A DNA stretch of 64,000 nt, taken from the NCBI RefSeq assembly GCF_038446665.1, contig NZ_CP151802.1, positions 2,852,001-2,916,000 on the forward strand, given 5' to 3'. Source of the DNA: Lysobacter sp. FW306-1B-D06B. Its GTDB lineage: Bacteria; Pseudomonadota; Gammaproteobacteria; Xanthomonadales; Xanthomonadaceae. Positions 53,794-62,257 of the stretch are shown here, in pieces (position 1 is the first letter of the stretch; the number at the start of each line of letters is the position of its first letter). The notes beneath the pieces were generated by a model. It searched no databases, was not told where the DNA came from, and saw only the letters and a program-made list of their open reading frames with translations. A program made the translations under genes and the position numbers.

Positions 53794-54243
53794 TCAGCGC
53801 AGGTCTTCGACCTGATCGATCCACTTGCCGTAGCCGGCCGCTTCCATCTCCTCGCGCGGAATGAAGCGCAGCGACGCCGAGTTGATGCAGTAGCGCAGGC
53901 CGCCGCGATCGCGCGGGCCGTCGGGGAAGACGTGGCCGAGATGGCTGTCGCCATGCGAGGAACGCACTTCCGTACGAATCATGCCGTGCGAGGTGTCGCG
54001 CAGTTCGCTGATGCTGGAGTCATCGATCGGCTTGGTGAAGCTCGGCCACCCGCAGCCGGATTCGTACTTCGCCGACGAAGCGAACAGCGGTTCGCCGGAC
54101 ACGATGTCGACGTAGATGCCCGGACGTTCGTTGTGGAGGTATTCGCCGGTGCCGGGGCGCTCGGTGGCGCCTTCCTGGGTGACGCGATACTGCTCCGGGG
54201 TCAGCCGTGCGACGGCTTCGGGGGTCTTGCGATAGTCGCTCAT
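53794..54243 (-). CDS. msrB: methionine-(R)-sulfoxide reductase, zinc-less form
   Basis: A 149-residue MsrB that reduces methionine-R-sulfoxide. Catalytic Cys119 lies in RYCINSAS and the probable resolving Cys64 in [19 protein letters not shown] is intact. The two CxxC pairs that hold zinc in many MsrBs are missing: those places read [11 protein letters not shown] and RSSHGDS. This is therefore the zinc-free subgroup, as in MsrA-MsrB fusions. AAAGGAG precedes the ATG. It is followed by its own intergenic gap. Confidence 0.95.
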   Translation of the reverse strand: MSDYRKTPEAVARLTPEQYRVTQEGATERPGTGEYLHNERPGIYVDIVSGEPLFASSAKYESGCGWPSFTKPIDDSSISELRDTSHGMIRTEVRSSHGDSHLGHVFPDGPRDRGGLRYCINSASLRFIPREEMEAAGYGKWIDQVEDLR

Positions 54244-54289
54244 GGGGGCTCCTTTAGGCGGGCCTGATCGAACTCGGCCTGTTCAAGAT

Positions 54290-54319
54290 GGGGGCATCGG
54301 AAAGGACTCCAATGCCCCC
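54290..54319. terminator. hairpin between hypothetical gene and msrB
   Basis: GGGGGCAT (54290-54297) pairs with ATGCCCCC (54312-54319) across a 14-base loop. It lies downstream of the minus-strand operon ending at 54336 and upstream of msrB, so it probably separates the two transcripts. Confidence 0.4.
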
Positions 54320-54335
54320 TGTTTCAATGCCGGAT

Positions 54336-54737
54336 TCAAAGGGTCGCCGCGTCGTGCCGGGCGGCGGCGGCGCGCATGTCCGGGATCACGCGGTCGGCGA
54401 CGAACCCGAACACGTCCTCGTAGGCGTCCTTCACGATGTCATGCCTTGCGGCGGCATCCGTGCCCGCCACGAAGCCGGGGCTGAAGCGGATCACCCGCCC
54501 GGTGACGCGTGCGCCGACGATCTCCAGCCCCGCGAATTCCTCGGCGTCCTCGCGGCGCGCGAACACCAGCACCTCGCGCCCCGCGACGTCTTGCAGCCGG
54601 AACTCACGCGCCGCGAACGACAGCTCCTCGCCTTGCGTGATGAAGTGCCACGGCGCGAAGCTGGTCAGCGACTGCGAGAGGAACCAGCGCAGTGCATTGG
54701 GCCAGGCCGGATCGACCTTCGCACGCTGCGCACGCAT
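54336..54737 (-). CDS. conserved hypothetical protein
   Basis: A 133-residue soluble protein: WPNALRWFLSQSLTSFAPWH at the start, an acidic mid-region (VFARREDAEEFAGLEIVG), and VKDAYEDVFGFVADRVIPDM near the end. It looks like a compact alpha/beta domain known in related genomes only as hypothetical. Its ATG overlaps the stop of the cupin gene by one base, so it is translationally coupled as the third gene of the AhpD-like/cupin operon. Confidence 0.7.
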   Translation of the reverse strand: MRAQRAKVDPAWPNALRWFLSQSLTSFAPWHFITQGEELSFAAREFRLQDVAGREVLVFARREDAEEFAGLEIVGARVTGRVIRFSPGFVAGTDAAARHDIVKDAYEDVFGFVADRVIPDMRAAAARHDAATL

Positions 54738-55174
54738 CACCGCGATTCCTGCGCCGGGATCGGCGTCAACACCGGGCCGTCGCCTTCGTTGAGGATCCAC
54801 ACCAGCAGCTTCGCCGGTTGCGTGTCGCTGGCGTTGCGCGAGACGAGGTGGTCGATCCCCGGCGTTTCGTACCAGGATTCGCCGGCGCGATAGGTGACTT
54901 GCGGCTCGCCTTCCAGCTGCGAGACCACGGCGCCTTCCAGCACGTAGGCGACCACCGAACCGCCATGCACGTGCGGGATGGAGCGCTGGCCCGGGGCGTA
55001 TTCGACGGTGAAGAACAACAGGTTCTTCCCCGGCGCGTCGGACAGTGCGCGCTGCTGCAGCATGCCGATCTTCTCGGCGCCGTCGCCCTCGCCGGGGCCG
55101 TGGGCGAAGGCCGCGGGCGCGGCCCCCAGGAGGGATGCCAGCAGCAACGCGCCGGACAGGATGCGGGTGTTCAT
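54737..55174 (-). CDS. exported cupin-domain protein
   Basis: A 145-residue periplasmic cupin. The signal peptide runs MNTRILSGALLLASLLGAAP to FAHG. A single cupin barrel has metal-ligand-type motif HVHGGSVVAYVLEG and a second part GIDHLVSRNAS. It could bind a metal and a small ligand; no reaction is evident. GAGGTG precedes the ATG. It sits between the AhpD-like gene (10 bp upstream) and a hypothetical gene (overlap). Confidence 0.85.
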   Translation of the reverse strand: MNTRILSGALLLASLLGAAPAAFAHGPGEGDGAEKIGMLQQRALSDAPGKNLLFFTVEYAPGQRSIPHVHGGSVVAYVLEGAVVSQLEGEPQVTYRAGESWYETPGIDHLVSRNASDTQPAKLLVWILNEGDGPVLTPIPAQESR

Positions 55175-55184
55175 GCGCTTCACC

Positions 55185-55625
55185 TCACATCGCCGAAACG
55201 GAGCGGAAGCCGACCGCAAGGCGGTTCCAGCCGTTGATGGCGTTGATGGCCACCGTCAGGTTGACGCGCTCGCGCTCGTCGAACTGGCTGCTGACCCATT
55301 CGTAGTCGGCGTCCGGCACGTGCGTGTCGGCAATGCGCGTGAGCGACTCGGTCCAGGCGAGCGCGGCGCGCTCCTTGTCGGTGAAGAACGGCGACTCGCG
55401 CCACACCGCGACGGCGTGCATGCGACGCTCGCTCTCGCCGTGCTTGCGTGCATCGCTGCTGTGCAGGTCGACGCAGTAGGCGCAGCCGTTGATCTGCGAA
55501 GCGCGCAGCTTCACCAGTTCGAGCAGGGACGGCTCCAGGCCGAGCTTGTTGACGGCCGCCTCCAGGGCAATCATGGCTTTGGCGGCGTCGGGGGATGCTT
55601 TGTAGAAGTCGAGACGGGCTTTCAT
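55185..55625 (-). CDS. AhpD-like carboxymuconolactone decarboxylase family protein
   Basis: A 146-residue AhpD-like protein with the redox motif C48-x-x-C51 followed by His55 (NGCAYCVDLH), as in peroxide-reducing CMD-family members, and DKERAALAWTESLTRI. It is probably a thiol peroxidase or alkylhydroperoxidase-like stress protein. A short palindrome GGAAC-AG-GTTCC (55626-55637) abuts the start and could be an operator. First gene of a three-gene operon, divergent from the Cys-repeat protein gene. Confidence 0.92.
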   Translation of the reverse strand: MKARLDFYKASPDAAKAMIALEAAVNKLGLEPSLLELVKLRASQINGCAYCVDLHSSDARKHGESERRMHAVAVWRESPFFTDKERAALAWTESLTRIADTHVPDADYEWVSSQFDERERVNLTVAINAINGWNRLAVGFRSVSAM

Positions 55626-55741
55626 GGAACAGGTTCCGTGTGGTTGGGGAGTGAGGCCATCCTAGGGAGGCAGTGCGCACTCGCAGGGCGCCAATTCCGG
55701 GAATCTTCGGAGACCACCTCCACCGCCGTTTGTATCGAAAC

Positions 55742-55774
55742 GTAACGAAGGCGCCGCACGCGACATCGCGTTAC
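55742..55774. promoter_or_regulatory. inverted repeat in divergent gap (candidate operator)
   Basis: GTAACG (55742-55747) and CGTTAC (55769-55774) lie between the AhpD-like operon and the Cys-repeat protein gene. The arms are short, so this is only a candidate site. Confidence 0.25.
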
Positions 55775-55890
55775 ACGACCGCCCCTGCGACGACACACCG
55801 CGGACACGCCAACCGCGCGAAGTAGCACCTGCCGCGCTTCGCCCGATACCCGATGGCGGCGCCGCATCCCACCGTCATTGGAGTGTCCTC

Positions 55891-56364
55891 ATGTCCCGAA
55901 TCAATACGCGTCACCCCGCCGGCATGCTCGGCGTCGCACTCGCCGGCCTGGTGCTGAGCGGTTCCGCCTTCGCAGTCCAACCGCTTTCGCAGGGCTACAT
56001 GCTCGCCGCCGCGCACGCCGGCGCCGAGGGCAAGTGCGGTGAGGGCAAATGCGGTGAAGGAAAGTGCGGTGAAGGAAAGTGCGGGACCCACGCGAAGGCC
56101 ACCGCCAAGGCCGCCGAGGGCAAGTGCGGCGAAGGCCAGTGCGGCGACGCACGGTTCGCCTCGGCCGACACCGACAAGGACCACCTCGTCTCGCGCGCCG
56201 AGTTCGTGGCGGTGGTGCCGGGCGGCGAAGCGATCTTCGCGACGAAGGACCCCAACGGCGACGGCTTCATCTCCGAGAAGGAGGCCTACCAGAACGTGAA
56301 GCAGGCCTACGACGCCAACGGCAAGCCGATGCCGCGCGGCCTGTTCGCCGGCATCAAGGACTGA
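55891..56364 (+). CDS. bufferin/HvfA-like Cys-repeat precursor with EF-hands
   Basis: A 157-residue exported protein. A Sec signal (GMLGVALAGLVLSGSAFA) is followed by four tandem EGKCG pentads and two more (EGKCG, EGQCG), with cysteines at 49, 54, 59, 64, 79 and 84. Two EF-hand loops come next (about 93-104 DTDKDHLVSRAE and 120-131 DPNGDGFISEKE). EGKCG repeats after a signal peptide mark HvfA/bufferin precursors, whose cysteines are modified by DUF692 (MNIO) enzymes to bind copper. No DUF692 or DUF2063 gene is in this window. Without modification it could simply be a metal-binding EF-hand protein. Confidence 0.8.
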   Translation: MSRINTRHPAGMLGVALAGLVLSGSAFAVQPLSQGYMLAAAHAGAEGKCGEGKCGEGKCGEGKCGTHAKATAKAAEGKCGEGQCGDARFASADTDKDHLVSRAEFVAVVPGGEAIFATKDPNGDGFISEKEAYQNVKQAYDANGKPMPRGLFAGIKD

Positions 56365-56392
56365 CCGCTTCCCGCGCCCCTTCCCCTTCCCT

Positions 56393-56413
56393 CCCTCCCG
56401 TTCCCGGGGAGGG
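56393..56413. terminator. GC-rich hairpin after the Cys-repeat gene
   Basis: CCCTCCC (56393-56399) and GGGAGGG (56407-56413) form a 7-bp stem with a seven-base loop, 29 bases after the stop at 56364 and before the MocR start. Confidence 0.35.
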
Positions 56414-56456
56414 GGCGCACCTTCCTTCGCGTCGATGGCCGATAATCGCGGCCGAC

Positions 56457-57893
56457 ATGGAACTGCACGTCGTCATCGAAGGCACGCGTGGACTGGCCGA
56501 GCAGATCTATCGCCAGCTGCGCGATGGCATCCGCACCGGGCGCCTCGCGGCCGGACAGCAATTGCCGCCCTCGCGCCTGCTTGCCGACCAACTCGGCGTA
56601 TCGCGCAAGACCGTGGCGCAGGCGTACGCGAAGTTGACGCTCGACCGCTTGATCGTCACGCAGGTGGGCGCCGGCACCTTCGTCGCATCGCGCCTTCCGC
56701 CGTCCTCGCGTCCGCTGGTCCAGGACGACCTGGCGGGACGCGTCGTGGCGCGGCAATGGCAGGACATCCGCACGCCGCTGCGCCATCCCGTGCCCGAGGC
56801 GCGGCTGCGCTACGAGTTCATCGCCGGCGCATCGTCGCGACGCCTGTTCCCCGAAGCGGAATGGCGCCAGTGCGCACTCCATGCACTGCGCCGCACCGCC
56901 ACGCTGCGTGGCTTCTACGCCGAGCCCGAAGGCCTTCCCGAACTTCGCGACGCGGTCGCACGCCACATCGGTTTCAGCCGTGGCGTGTCGTGTCGTCCTG
57001 AAGACCTGGTGATCACCAGCGGCGCGCAGCAGGCTCTGGATCTCATCGCACGCGTGCTGATCGAGCCCGGCAGCATCGTCGCGATGGAAGAACCCGGCTA
57101 TCCACTGGCCCGCATGCTGCTGGAAGCCCAGCGCGCCTGCGTGGTGCCCGTGCCCGTGGACGCCGAGGGCCTGTGCGTGGACCGAATCCCCGACGGGACG
57201 CGGCTGATCTACACCACGCCCACGCACCAGTTCCCGCTCGGCATGACGATGAGCGCGGCGCGTCGGCATGCCTTGCTCGATCGCGCGTGCGAACTCGGCG
57301 CGATCGTGGTCGAGGACGACTACGACAGCGAGTTCCGCTACGTCGGCCAGACCTTCGAGCCGTTGCAGACACTGGACCGTCAGGGGCTGGTCGCCTACAT
57401 CGGCACGTTCTCGAAATCGCTGTCGCCCGAGCTGCGACTGGGCTACGCCGTCGCGCCGCCCGCCCTGCGCACGGCGCTCATCAACGCCAAGCACCTGTCC
57501 GACTGGCACACGCCCACCGTGTTGCAGTGGACGCTGGCGCGCTTCATGGCCGAAGGCCACCTGCTCAGGCACGTGCGTCGCTGCCACGAGGTCTTCAGCG
57601 AGCGTCGCGAACGCCTGCTCGCGCGCCTCACCGGCGATCTCTCGCCCTGGCTGGAACCCTTGCCCGCGATTGCCGGCTATCACCTGGCCGTCATGATCCA
57701 CGCGCCCCTCACGGCGATGCAGCTGTGCCAGCTGGCGCGTCGCGTGGAAGTGGGCCTGTATCCGCTGGACGACTGCTATGCGCTGCCTGACGGCAAGCCC
57801 GGGCTGCTCATGGGATTCGGCGCGATTGAAGCGCAGGACATTGACCCTGCGCTGGACCGCGTTCGCGGGATTCTCGAACAGCTGGCCGGCTGA
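56457..57893 (+). CDS. MocR/GntR-type PLP-dependent regulator
   Basis: A 478-residue MocR-family protein. The N-terminal GntR winged helix (AEQIYRQLRDGIRTGRLAAG, LGVSRKTVAQAYAKL) covers about residues 10-75. A fold-type-I aminotransferase domain from about 110 has VEDDYDSEFRY and the PLP-binding Lys in FSKSLSPELRLGY. Such proteins regulate vitamin B6, GABA or amino-acid genes in response to PLP adducts. The usual neighbour (pdx or a transporter gene) is absent. It converges on the hydrolase at 57966. Confidence 0.92.
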   Translation: MELHVVIEGTRGLAEQIYRQLRDGIRTGRLAAGQQLPPSRLLADQLGVSRKTVAQAYAKLTLDRLIVTQVGAGTFVASRLPPSSRPLVQDDLAGRVVARQWQDIRTPLRHPVPEARLRYEFIAGASSRRLFPEAEWRQCALHALRRTATLRGFYAEPEGLPELRDAVARHIGFSRGVSCRPEDLVITSGAQQALDLIARVLIEPGSIVAMEEPGYPLARMLLEAQRACVVPVPVDAEGLCVDRIPDGTRLIYTTPTHQFPLGMTMSAARRHALLDRACELGAIVVEDDYDSEFRYVGQTFEPLQTLDRQGLVAYIGTFSKSLSPELRLGYAVAPPALRTALINAKHLSDWHTPTVLQWTLARFMAEGHLLRHVRRCHEVFSERRERLLARLTGDLSPWLEPLPAIAGYHLAVMIHAPLTAMQLCQLARRVEVGLYPLDDCYALPDGKPGLLMGFGAIEAQDIDPALDRVRGILEQLAG

Positions 57894-57965
57894 TCCGGCC
57901 CCGATTCGTGCGTGTCGCCCAACGCCGCACCGCGCGCACGAACCCGTGCGCGCGGCAGCGGGTCC

Positions 57966-58739
57966 TTACTTCGCCGTAGCGGCGCGTTCGATCAGCTTCG
58001 CGACCGATTCCGGATGCGACACCATCACCACGTGCGATGCGCCCTTCACCACTTCGGTGCCCTTGGACTTGGCGCGCTCGGCCATGAACGCCAGCGACTG
58101 GGGCGGGATGTTGCGGTCCTGGTCGCCGTAGACGAACCACGACGGAATGGCCTTCCACGCCGGAGCGCCGGAGGCTTCATTGAGCGCCGCCTCGGTGATC
58201 GGGCGCTGCGTCGCGGCCATCAGCACGGCTTCCGGCTTGGGCACGTCGGCGGCGAACTGCGCGGGGAACTTGTCCTGCTGGATGTACAGGTCCGCACCGC
58301 CACCGGCGAGCTTCACCGGCGGTGCCAGCGTCGGGCCGAGCGTGCTGCCCGGGAACTTGCCGGACAGGCCCGCCGCGGTTTCGCCCGCCTCGGGCGCGAA
58401 CGCGGCGACGTAGACGAGCGCCTTGACGTTGGCATGATCGCGCGCGGCTTCGCTGATGACGCTGCCACCGTAGGAGTGGCCGACCAGCACCACCGGCGTG
58501 GACAGGCTGGTCAGCAGGTCCGACACGTAGGCACCGTCGCTGGCGACACCGCGCAACGGATTGGCGACGGCGACCACGGGATAGCCGTCCTTCTGCAGGA
58601 TCCGGGCGACACCGTTCCAGCTGGACGCATCGGCGAACGCACCGTGCACGAGCACGACGGTGGGCTTGGCGCCCTGTGCGAAGGCCGGAGCCACGATCGA
58701 CACGGCAGTCAAGGTCAGGGCCGCGAGCAAGGTCTTCAT
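57966..58739 (-). CDS. exported alpha/beta hydrolase (paralogue of 28553 gene)
   Basis: A 257-residue alpha/beta hydrolase with a Sec signal peptide (MKTLLAALTLTAVSIVAPAF, AQ), VVLVHGAFADASSW, nucleophile Ser89 in VGHSYGG, catalytic Asp in YGDQDRNI and His in GASHVVMVSHP. AAGGAG precedes the ATG. It shares its whole plan with the hydrolase at 28553-29311. It heads or joins a set of minus-strand genes with an SDR and an epoxide-hydrolase-like protein. Confidence 0.92.
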   Translation of the reverse strand: MKTLLAALTLTAVSIVAPAFAQGAKPTVVLVHGAFADASSWNGVARILQKDGYPVVAVANPLRGVASDGAYVSDLLTSLSTPVVLVGHSYGGSVISEAARDHANVKALVYVAAFAPEAGETAAGLSGKFPGSTLGPTLAPPVKLAGGGADLYIQQDKFPAQFAADVPKPEAVLMAATQRPITEAALNEASGAPAWKAIPSWFVYGDQDRNIPPQSLAFMAERAKSKGTEVVKGASHVVMVSHPESVAKLIERAATAK

Positions 58740-58795
58740 GCAACACTCCTTCAAGGTTGGAACATCGGGGGATTCGATGGCGCGAACCGTCGCCA

Positions 58796-59626
58796 TCAGG
58801 TGGGGAAGTCGGTGGAGAGGCTCAGCTCGCGCCATCGCTGCAATTCGTCCAGGCGCTGGCGGTCGGCTTGTTCTATGCGTGCGACCGCGTCGCTGCCCAG
58901 CGCCAGGCGCAGCGGCGGCGATGGCATCGCGGCCAGCTCGAGGATGGCCTGCGCCGCGCGCGCCGGATCGCCGGGCTGGCGACCGTCGTAAGCGCGTTGC
59001 ATGCGAGCGGTGGCGCCGACCACCGCGTCGTATTCGGGACGGCCTTCGCGCAGCAAGGTCGAGGCGCCGGCAAAGTCGGTGCGGAAGCCGCCCGGCTCGA
59101 CGATCGTGACGTGCACGCCGATCAGCGCCATCTCCAGCGCCAGGCTTTCGGAGAAGCCCTCCACGCCCCACTTCGCAGCCGAGTACGGCGCGCGGCCCGG
59201 TGCGCCGACGCGACCGCCGACGGAGGAGACCTGGACGATATGTCCGCTGCGCTGGGAACGCATGAGCGGGATCGCGGCGCGCGTCATGATGATCGTGCCG
59301 AACAGGTTGGTTTCGATCTGGCTGCGGAACTCCTCAAGCGAGGTGTCCTCCACCGAGTCGACATTGCCGTAACCGGCGTTGTTGACCAGCACGTCCAGCC
59401 CGCCGAATGCATCCACCGCGCATTGCACGGCGCGCTGCGCGGCCACCGGATCGGTGACATCCAGCGCGACGACGCGCACCGCATCGCCATGCGCGGCCTG
59501 CAGCGTTGCGAGCTGCGCGGGATCGCGCGCCGTCGCGACGAGGCGGTGTCCGGCGTTCAGCACGGCATCGGCGAGAGCGCGGCCGATGCCGCGCGAACTT
59601 CCCGTGATCAACCAGCGCAGACTCAT
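58796..59626 (-). CDS. short-chain dehydrogenase/reductase
   Basis: A 276-residue SDR with TGSSRGIG, NNAGYGN, VSSVGG and YSAAK catalytic motifs; the C-terminal extension with LRLALGSDAVARIEQ is typical of the DltE/17-beta-hydroxysteroid-dehydrogenase-like group. GGGAGGA precedes the ATG. It lies 24 bp after the epoxide-hydrolase-like gene and 56 bp before the next hydrolase gene, all in the same direction. Confidence 0.92.
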   Translation of the reverse strand: MSLRWLITGSSRGIGRALADAVLNAGHRLVATARDPAQLATLQAAHGDAVRVVALDVTDPVAAQRAVQCAVDAFGGLDVLVNNAGYGNVDSVEDTSLEEFRSQIETNLFGTIIMTRAAIPLMRSQRSGHIVQVSSVGGRVGAPGRAPYSAAKWGVEGFSESLALEMALIGVHVTIVEPGGFRTDFAGASTLLREGRPEYDAVVGATARMQRAYDGRQPGDPARAAQAILELAAMPSPPLRLALGSDAVARIEQADRQRLDELQRWRELSLSTDFPT

Positions 59627-59650
59627 CGTCCAGTCCTCCCGGGGTGACGA

Positions 59651-60709
59651 TCAGAGACGATCGGAATCGATGACCGCCTGCGCGAAGGCGTGCGGATCTT
59701 CCTGCGGCAGGTTGTGGCCGATGCCGCCGCTGATCAGCCGATGCTGGTACGGCCCGGTGAAGCGCTTGGCATACGCCTCCGGCGGCGGATGCGGGGCGCC
59801 GTTCGCATCGCCTTCCATCGTGATCGTGGGCACGTTGATGGACGGCAGTTGCGCCAGGCGCGCCTCCAGCGCGTCGTAGCGCGCCTCGCCCTCGGCCAGG
59901 CCGAGGCGCCAGCGGTAGTTGTGGATCACGATATCGACGTGGTCGGCATTCTCGAACGCCACCGCACTGCGATCGAACGTCGCATCGTCGAAGTTCCACT
60001 TCGGCGACGCCAGCTTCCAGATCAGGCGGGCGAAATCGTGGCGGTTCTTGTCATAGCCCGCGCGACCGCGATCGGTGGCGAAGTAGAACTGATACCACCA
60101 CTGCAGCTCCGCCTCGGGCGCCAGCGGCGCCTGCGCGGCCTGCTGGCTGCTGATGAGGTAGCCGCTCACCGCGACGAGCGACTTCACGCGCTCGGGCCAG
60201 AGCGCGGCGACGATGTCGGCCGAGCGCGCACCCCAGTCGTAGCCGGCGACGATCGCCTTGTCGATGCGCAGCGCGTCCATCAATGCGATGACATCCTGGG
60301 CGAGCGCCGCGGGTTGTCCGTTGCGCAGCGTGTCGGGCGAAAGGAAGCGCGTGGTCCCGTAGCCGCGAAGGTGCGGCACGATCACGCGGTAACCCTTCGC
60401 CGCGAGCAGCGGCGCGACATCGACATAGCTGTGGATGTCGTACGGCCAGCCGTGCAGCAGGATCACCGGCGGACCGTCGGCCGGCCCGGCCTGCGCGTAA
60501 CCGATGTCGAGCACGCCGGCGCGCACCTGCTTCAGCGGCCCGAAGGATGCGTGGGTCGCGCGCCTGGTGGCCGGGCTTTGCGCGGCGGCGGGTGTCGCGG
60601 CCCGTGCGCTGCCGATCAGGCCCAGCGACGCCGCGGTGACGCCAGCGGCGGCGGTGCCGATGAGCAGGCGGCGCACGGGGTCGATCCCGGCGGCTTCGAT
60701 CTTGTCCAT
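59651..60709 (-). CDS. Tat-exported epoxide-hydrolase-like alpha/beta hydrolase
   Basis: A 352-residue protein with a twin-Arg leader (VRRLLIGTAAAGVTAASLGL, Arg13-14), then an alpha/beta hydrolase core: LLHGWPYDIHSY, nucleophile Asp158 in AGYDWGARSA, a cap domain with WWYQFYFATDRG, and the C-terminal His in GGIGHNLPQE. Asp as nucleophile points to epoxide hydrolase or haloalkane dehalogenase chemistry. ACGGAGAT precedes the ATG. Confidence 0.9.
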   Translation of the reverse strand: MDKIEAAGIDPVRRLLIGTAAAGVTAASLGLIGSARAATPAAAQSPATRRATHASFGPLKQVRAGVLDIGYAQAGPADGPPVILLHGWPYDIHSYVDVAPLLAAKGYRVIVPHLRGYGTTRFLSPDTLRNGQPAALAQDVIALMDALRIDKAIVAGYDWGARSADIVAALWPERVKSLVAVSGYLISSQQAAQAPLAPEAELQWWYQFYFATDRGRAGYDKNRHDFARLIWKLASPKWNFDDATFDRSAVAFENADHVDIVIHNYRWRLGLAEGEARYDALEARLAQLPSINVPTITMEGDANGAPHPPPEAYAKRFTGPYQHRLISGGIGHNLPQEDPHAFAQAVIDSDRL

Positions 60710-60961
60710 GGTCGATCTCCGTTATCGAGCAACAGTGGCGATGCGGCTGCCTGCGAGGGCGTGGTTCGCGTCCCTCGGAAGCGCGGTGCAAGCATGTCCG
60801 GCGCATGTATCCGGGATGTGTTCGGCAACCCCGGTCTTCGTATCGAAGTGTGGCGGCCGCTGCCATGGAACCAGCCTGCGCGTCCTGCGGCGATAACACG
60901 TTGGTATGCCCACATACCAATGGATGACCCGCGCGCGCGTCCGAGCGCCGCGCGGATCGCG

Positions 60962-62257
60962 TCAGGGATGATGCGTGAGCCGTTCCGGAACGGGCCTGGT
61001 GCGCTCCAGGCCGAAGGTCGTGTAGATCCAGACGAATGCGAAGAAGCCGAAATAGACCGCGACCATCGCGCGCCCGATCCAGTTTTCGATCGCGTTGATG
61101 TCGGCGCCCGCATCGGCGACGCGTTCGATCATCGTCGTCACGGCGCCCGCGCCGATGAAGCCGAGCACCACGAAGGCCGTCGCGAATGCGCCCAGCGCGA
61201 TCCGATAGCCCAGGCCGCGATAGCGGATGGACTTCACCTTGCCGCGATCCAGCCACGGCAGCAGGAACAGCACGGCGAGCGCCGAGAACATCACGACGAC
61301 GCCGCTGAGCTTGTGCGGGATCACGCGCAACATCGCGTAGAACGGCGTGAAGTACCACACCGGCTTGATGTGCTCCGGCGTCACCAGCGAGTTGGCTTCG
61401 GTGAAGTTGTCGTGTTCCAGGAAGATGCCGCCCACCGTGGGCGCGAAGAAGATGATGAACGCCGCCAGCAGCAGGAAGGCGACCGTGCTGAGCAGGTCCT
61501 CCACCGAGTAGTACGGGTGGAACGGAGTGCCGTCCACGGGATGTCCGTCGGGGCCGAGGTTGTCGAAGATCTCCACCCCGTCCGGGTTGTTGGAACCCAT
61601 CTCGTGCAGCGCCAGGATGTGCACGGTGACCAGGAGCAGCAGGATCAGCGGCAAAGCGATGACGTGCAGCGAGAAGAAGCGGTACAGCGTCGCATCGCCC
61701 GGCAGATAGTCACCCATGATCCATTCGGTCAGGCCGTTGCCGATGACCGGGATCGCGCCGAACAGCGAGATGATCACCTTCGCGCCCCAGAACGACATCT
61801 GGCCCCACGGCAGCACGTAGCCCAGGAAGGCCTCGGCCATCAGCACCAGGTAGATCAGCATGCCCAGGATCCACACCAGCTCGCGTGGCTTCTTGAACGA
61901 GCCGTACAGGAGCGCGCGGAACATGTGCAGGTAGATGACGACGAAGAACAGCGACGCGCCGGTGGAGTGCATGTAGCGGATCAGCCAGCCCCACTCCACG
62001 TCGCGCATGATGTATTCCACCGACGAGAACGCTTCGGCCGCCGACGGCTTGAAGTGCATCGCCAGGAAGATGCCGGTCACGAGCTGGTTCACCAGCACCA
62101 CCGAGGCGAGCGCGCCGAAGAGGTACCAGATGTTGAAGTTCTTCGGCGCGTAGTACGTGGCGGTGTGCGCGGAGACGAACGACAGCCACGGCAGGCGGTC
62201 CTCGACCCAGGCCAGCACGCGGTTCTTCGGGTATACGCGGACGATCTTTATCGCCAT
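60962..62257 (-). CDS. orphan cytochrome b (bc1 type)
   Basis: A 431-residue cytochrome b with heme-ligand His pairs in helices B and D (YMHSTGASLFFVVIYLHMFR; HVIALPLILLLLVTVHILAL) and a Qo-site PVWYFTPFYAMLR. The PVWY variant of PEWY is known from beta- and gammaproteobacteria. No Rieske or cytochrome c1 gene flanks it, as expected in a petABC operon. Instead it starts ten bases inside the preceding Ohr/OsmC gene. GGGAGG precedes the ATG. It may be a second copy serving another complex, or the sole copy displaced from its partners. Confidence 0.88.
   Translation of the reverse strand: MAIKIVRVYPKNRVLAWVEDRLPWLSFVSAHTATYYAPKNFNIWYLFGALASVVLVNQLVTGIFLAMHFKPSAAEAFSSVEYIMRDVEWGWLIRYMHSTGASLFFVVIYLHMFRALLYGSFKKPRELVWILGMLIYLVLMAEAFLGYVLPWGQMSFWGAKVIISLFGAIPVIGNGLTEWIMGDYLPGDATLYRFFSLHVIALPLILLLLVTVHILALHEMGSNNPDGVEIFDNLGPDGHPVDGTPFHPYYSVEDLLSTVAFLLLAAFIIFFAPTVGGIFLEHDNFTEANSLVTPEHIKPVWYFTPFYAMLRVIPHKLSGVVVMFSALAVLFLLPWLDRGKVKSIRYRGLGYRIALGAFATAFVVLGFIGAGAVTTMIERVADAGADINAIENWIGRAMVAVYFGFFAFVWIYTTFGLERTRPVPERLTHHP

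Noticed and set aside
61340..61360. PVWY instead of PEWY in the orphan cytochrome b as a sign of inactivity
   Set aside because: PVWY is a known natural variant of the Qo motif in beta- and gammaproteobacteria.
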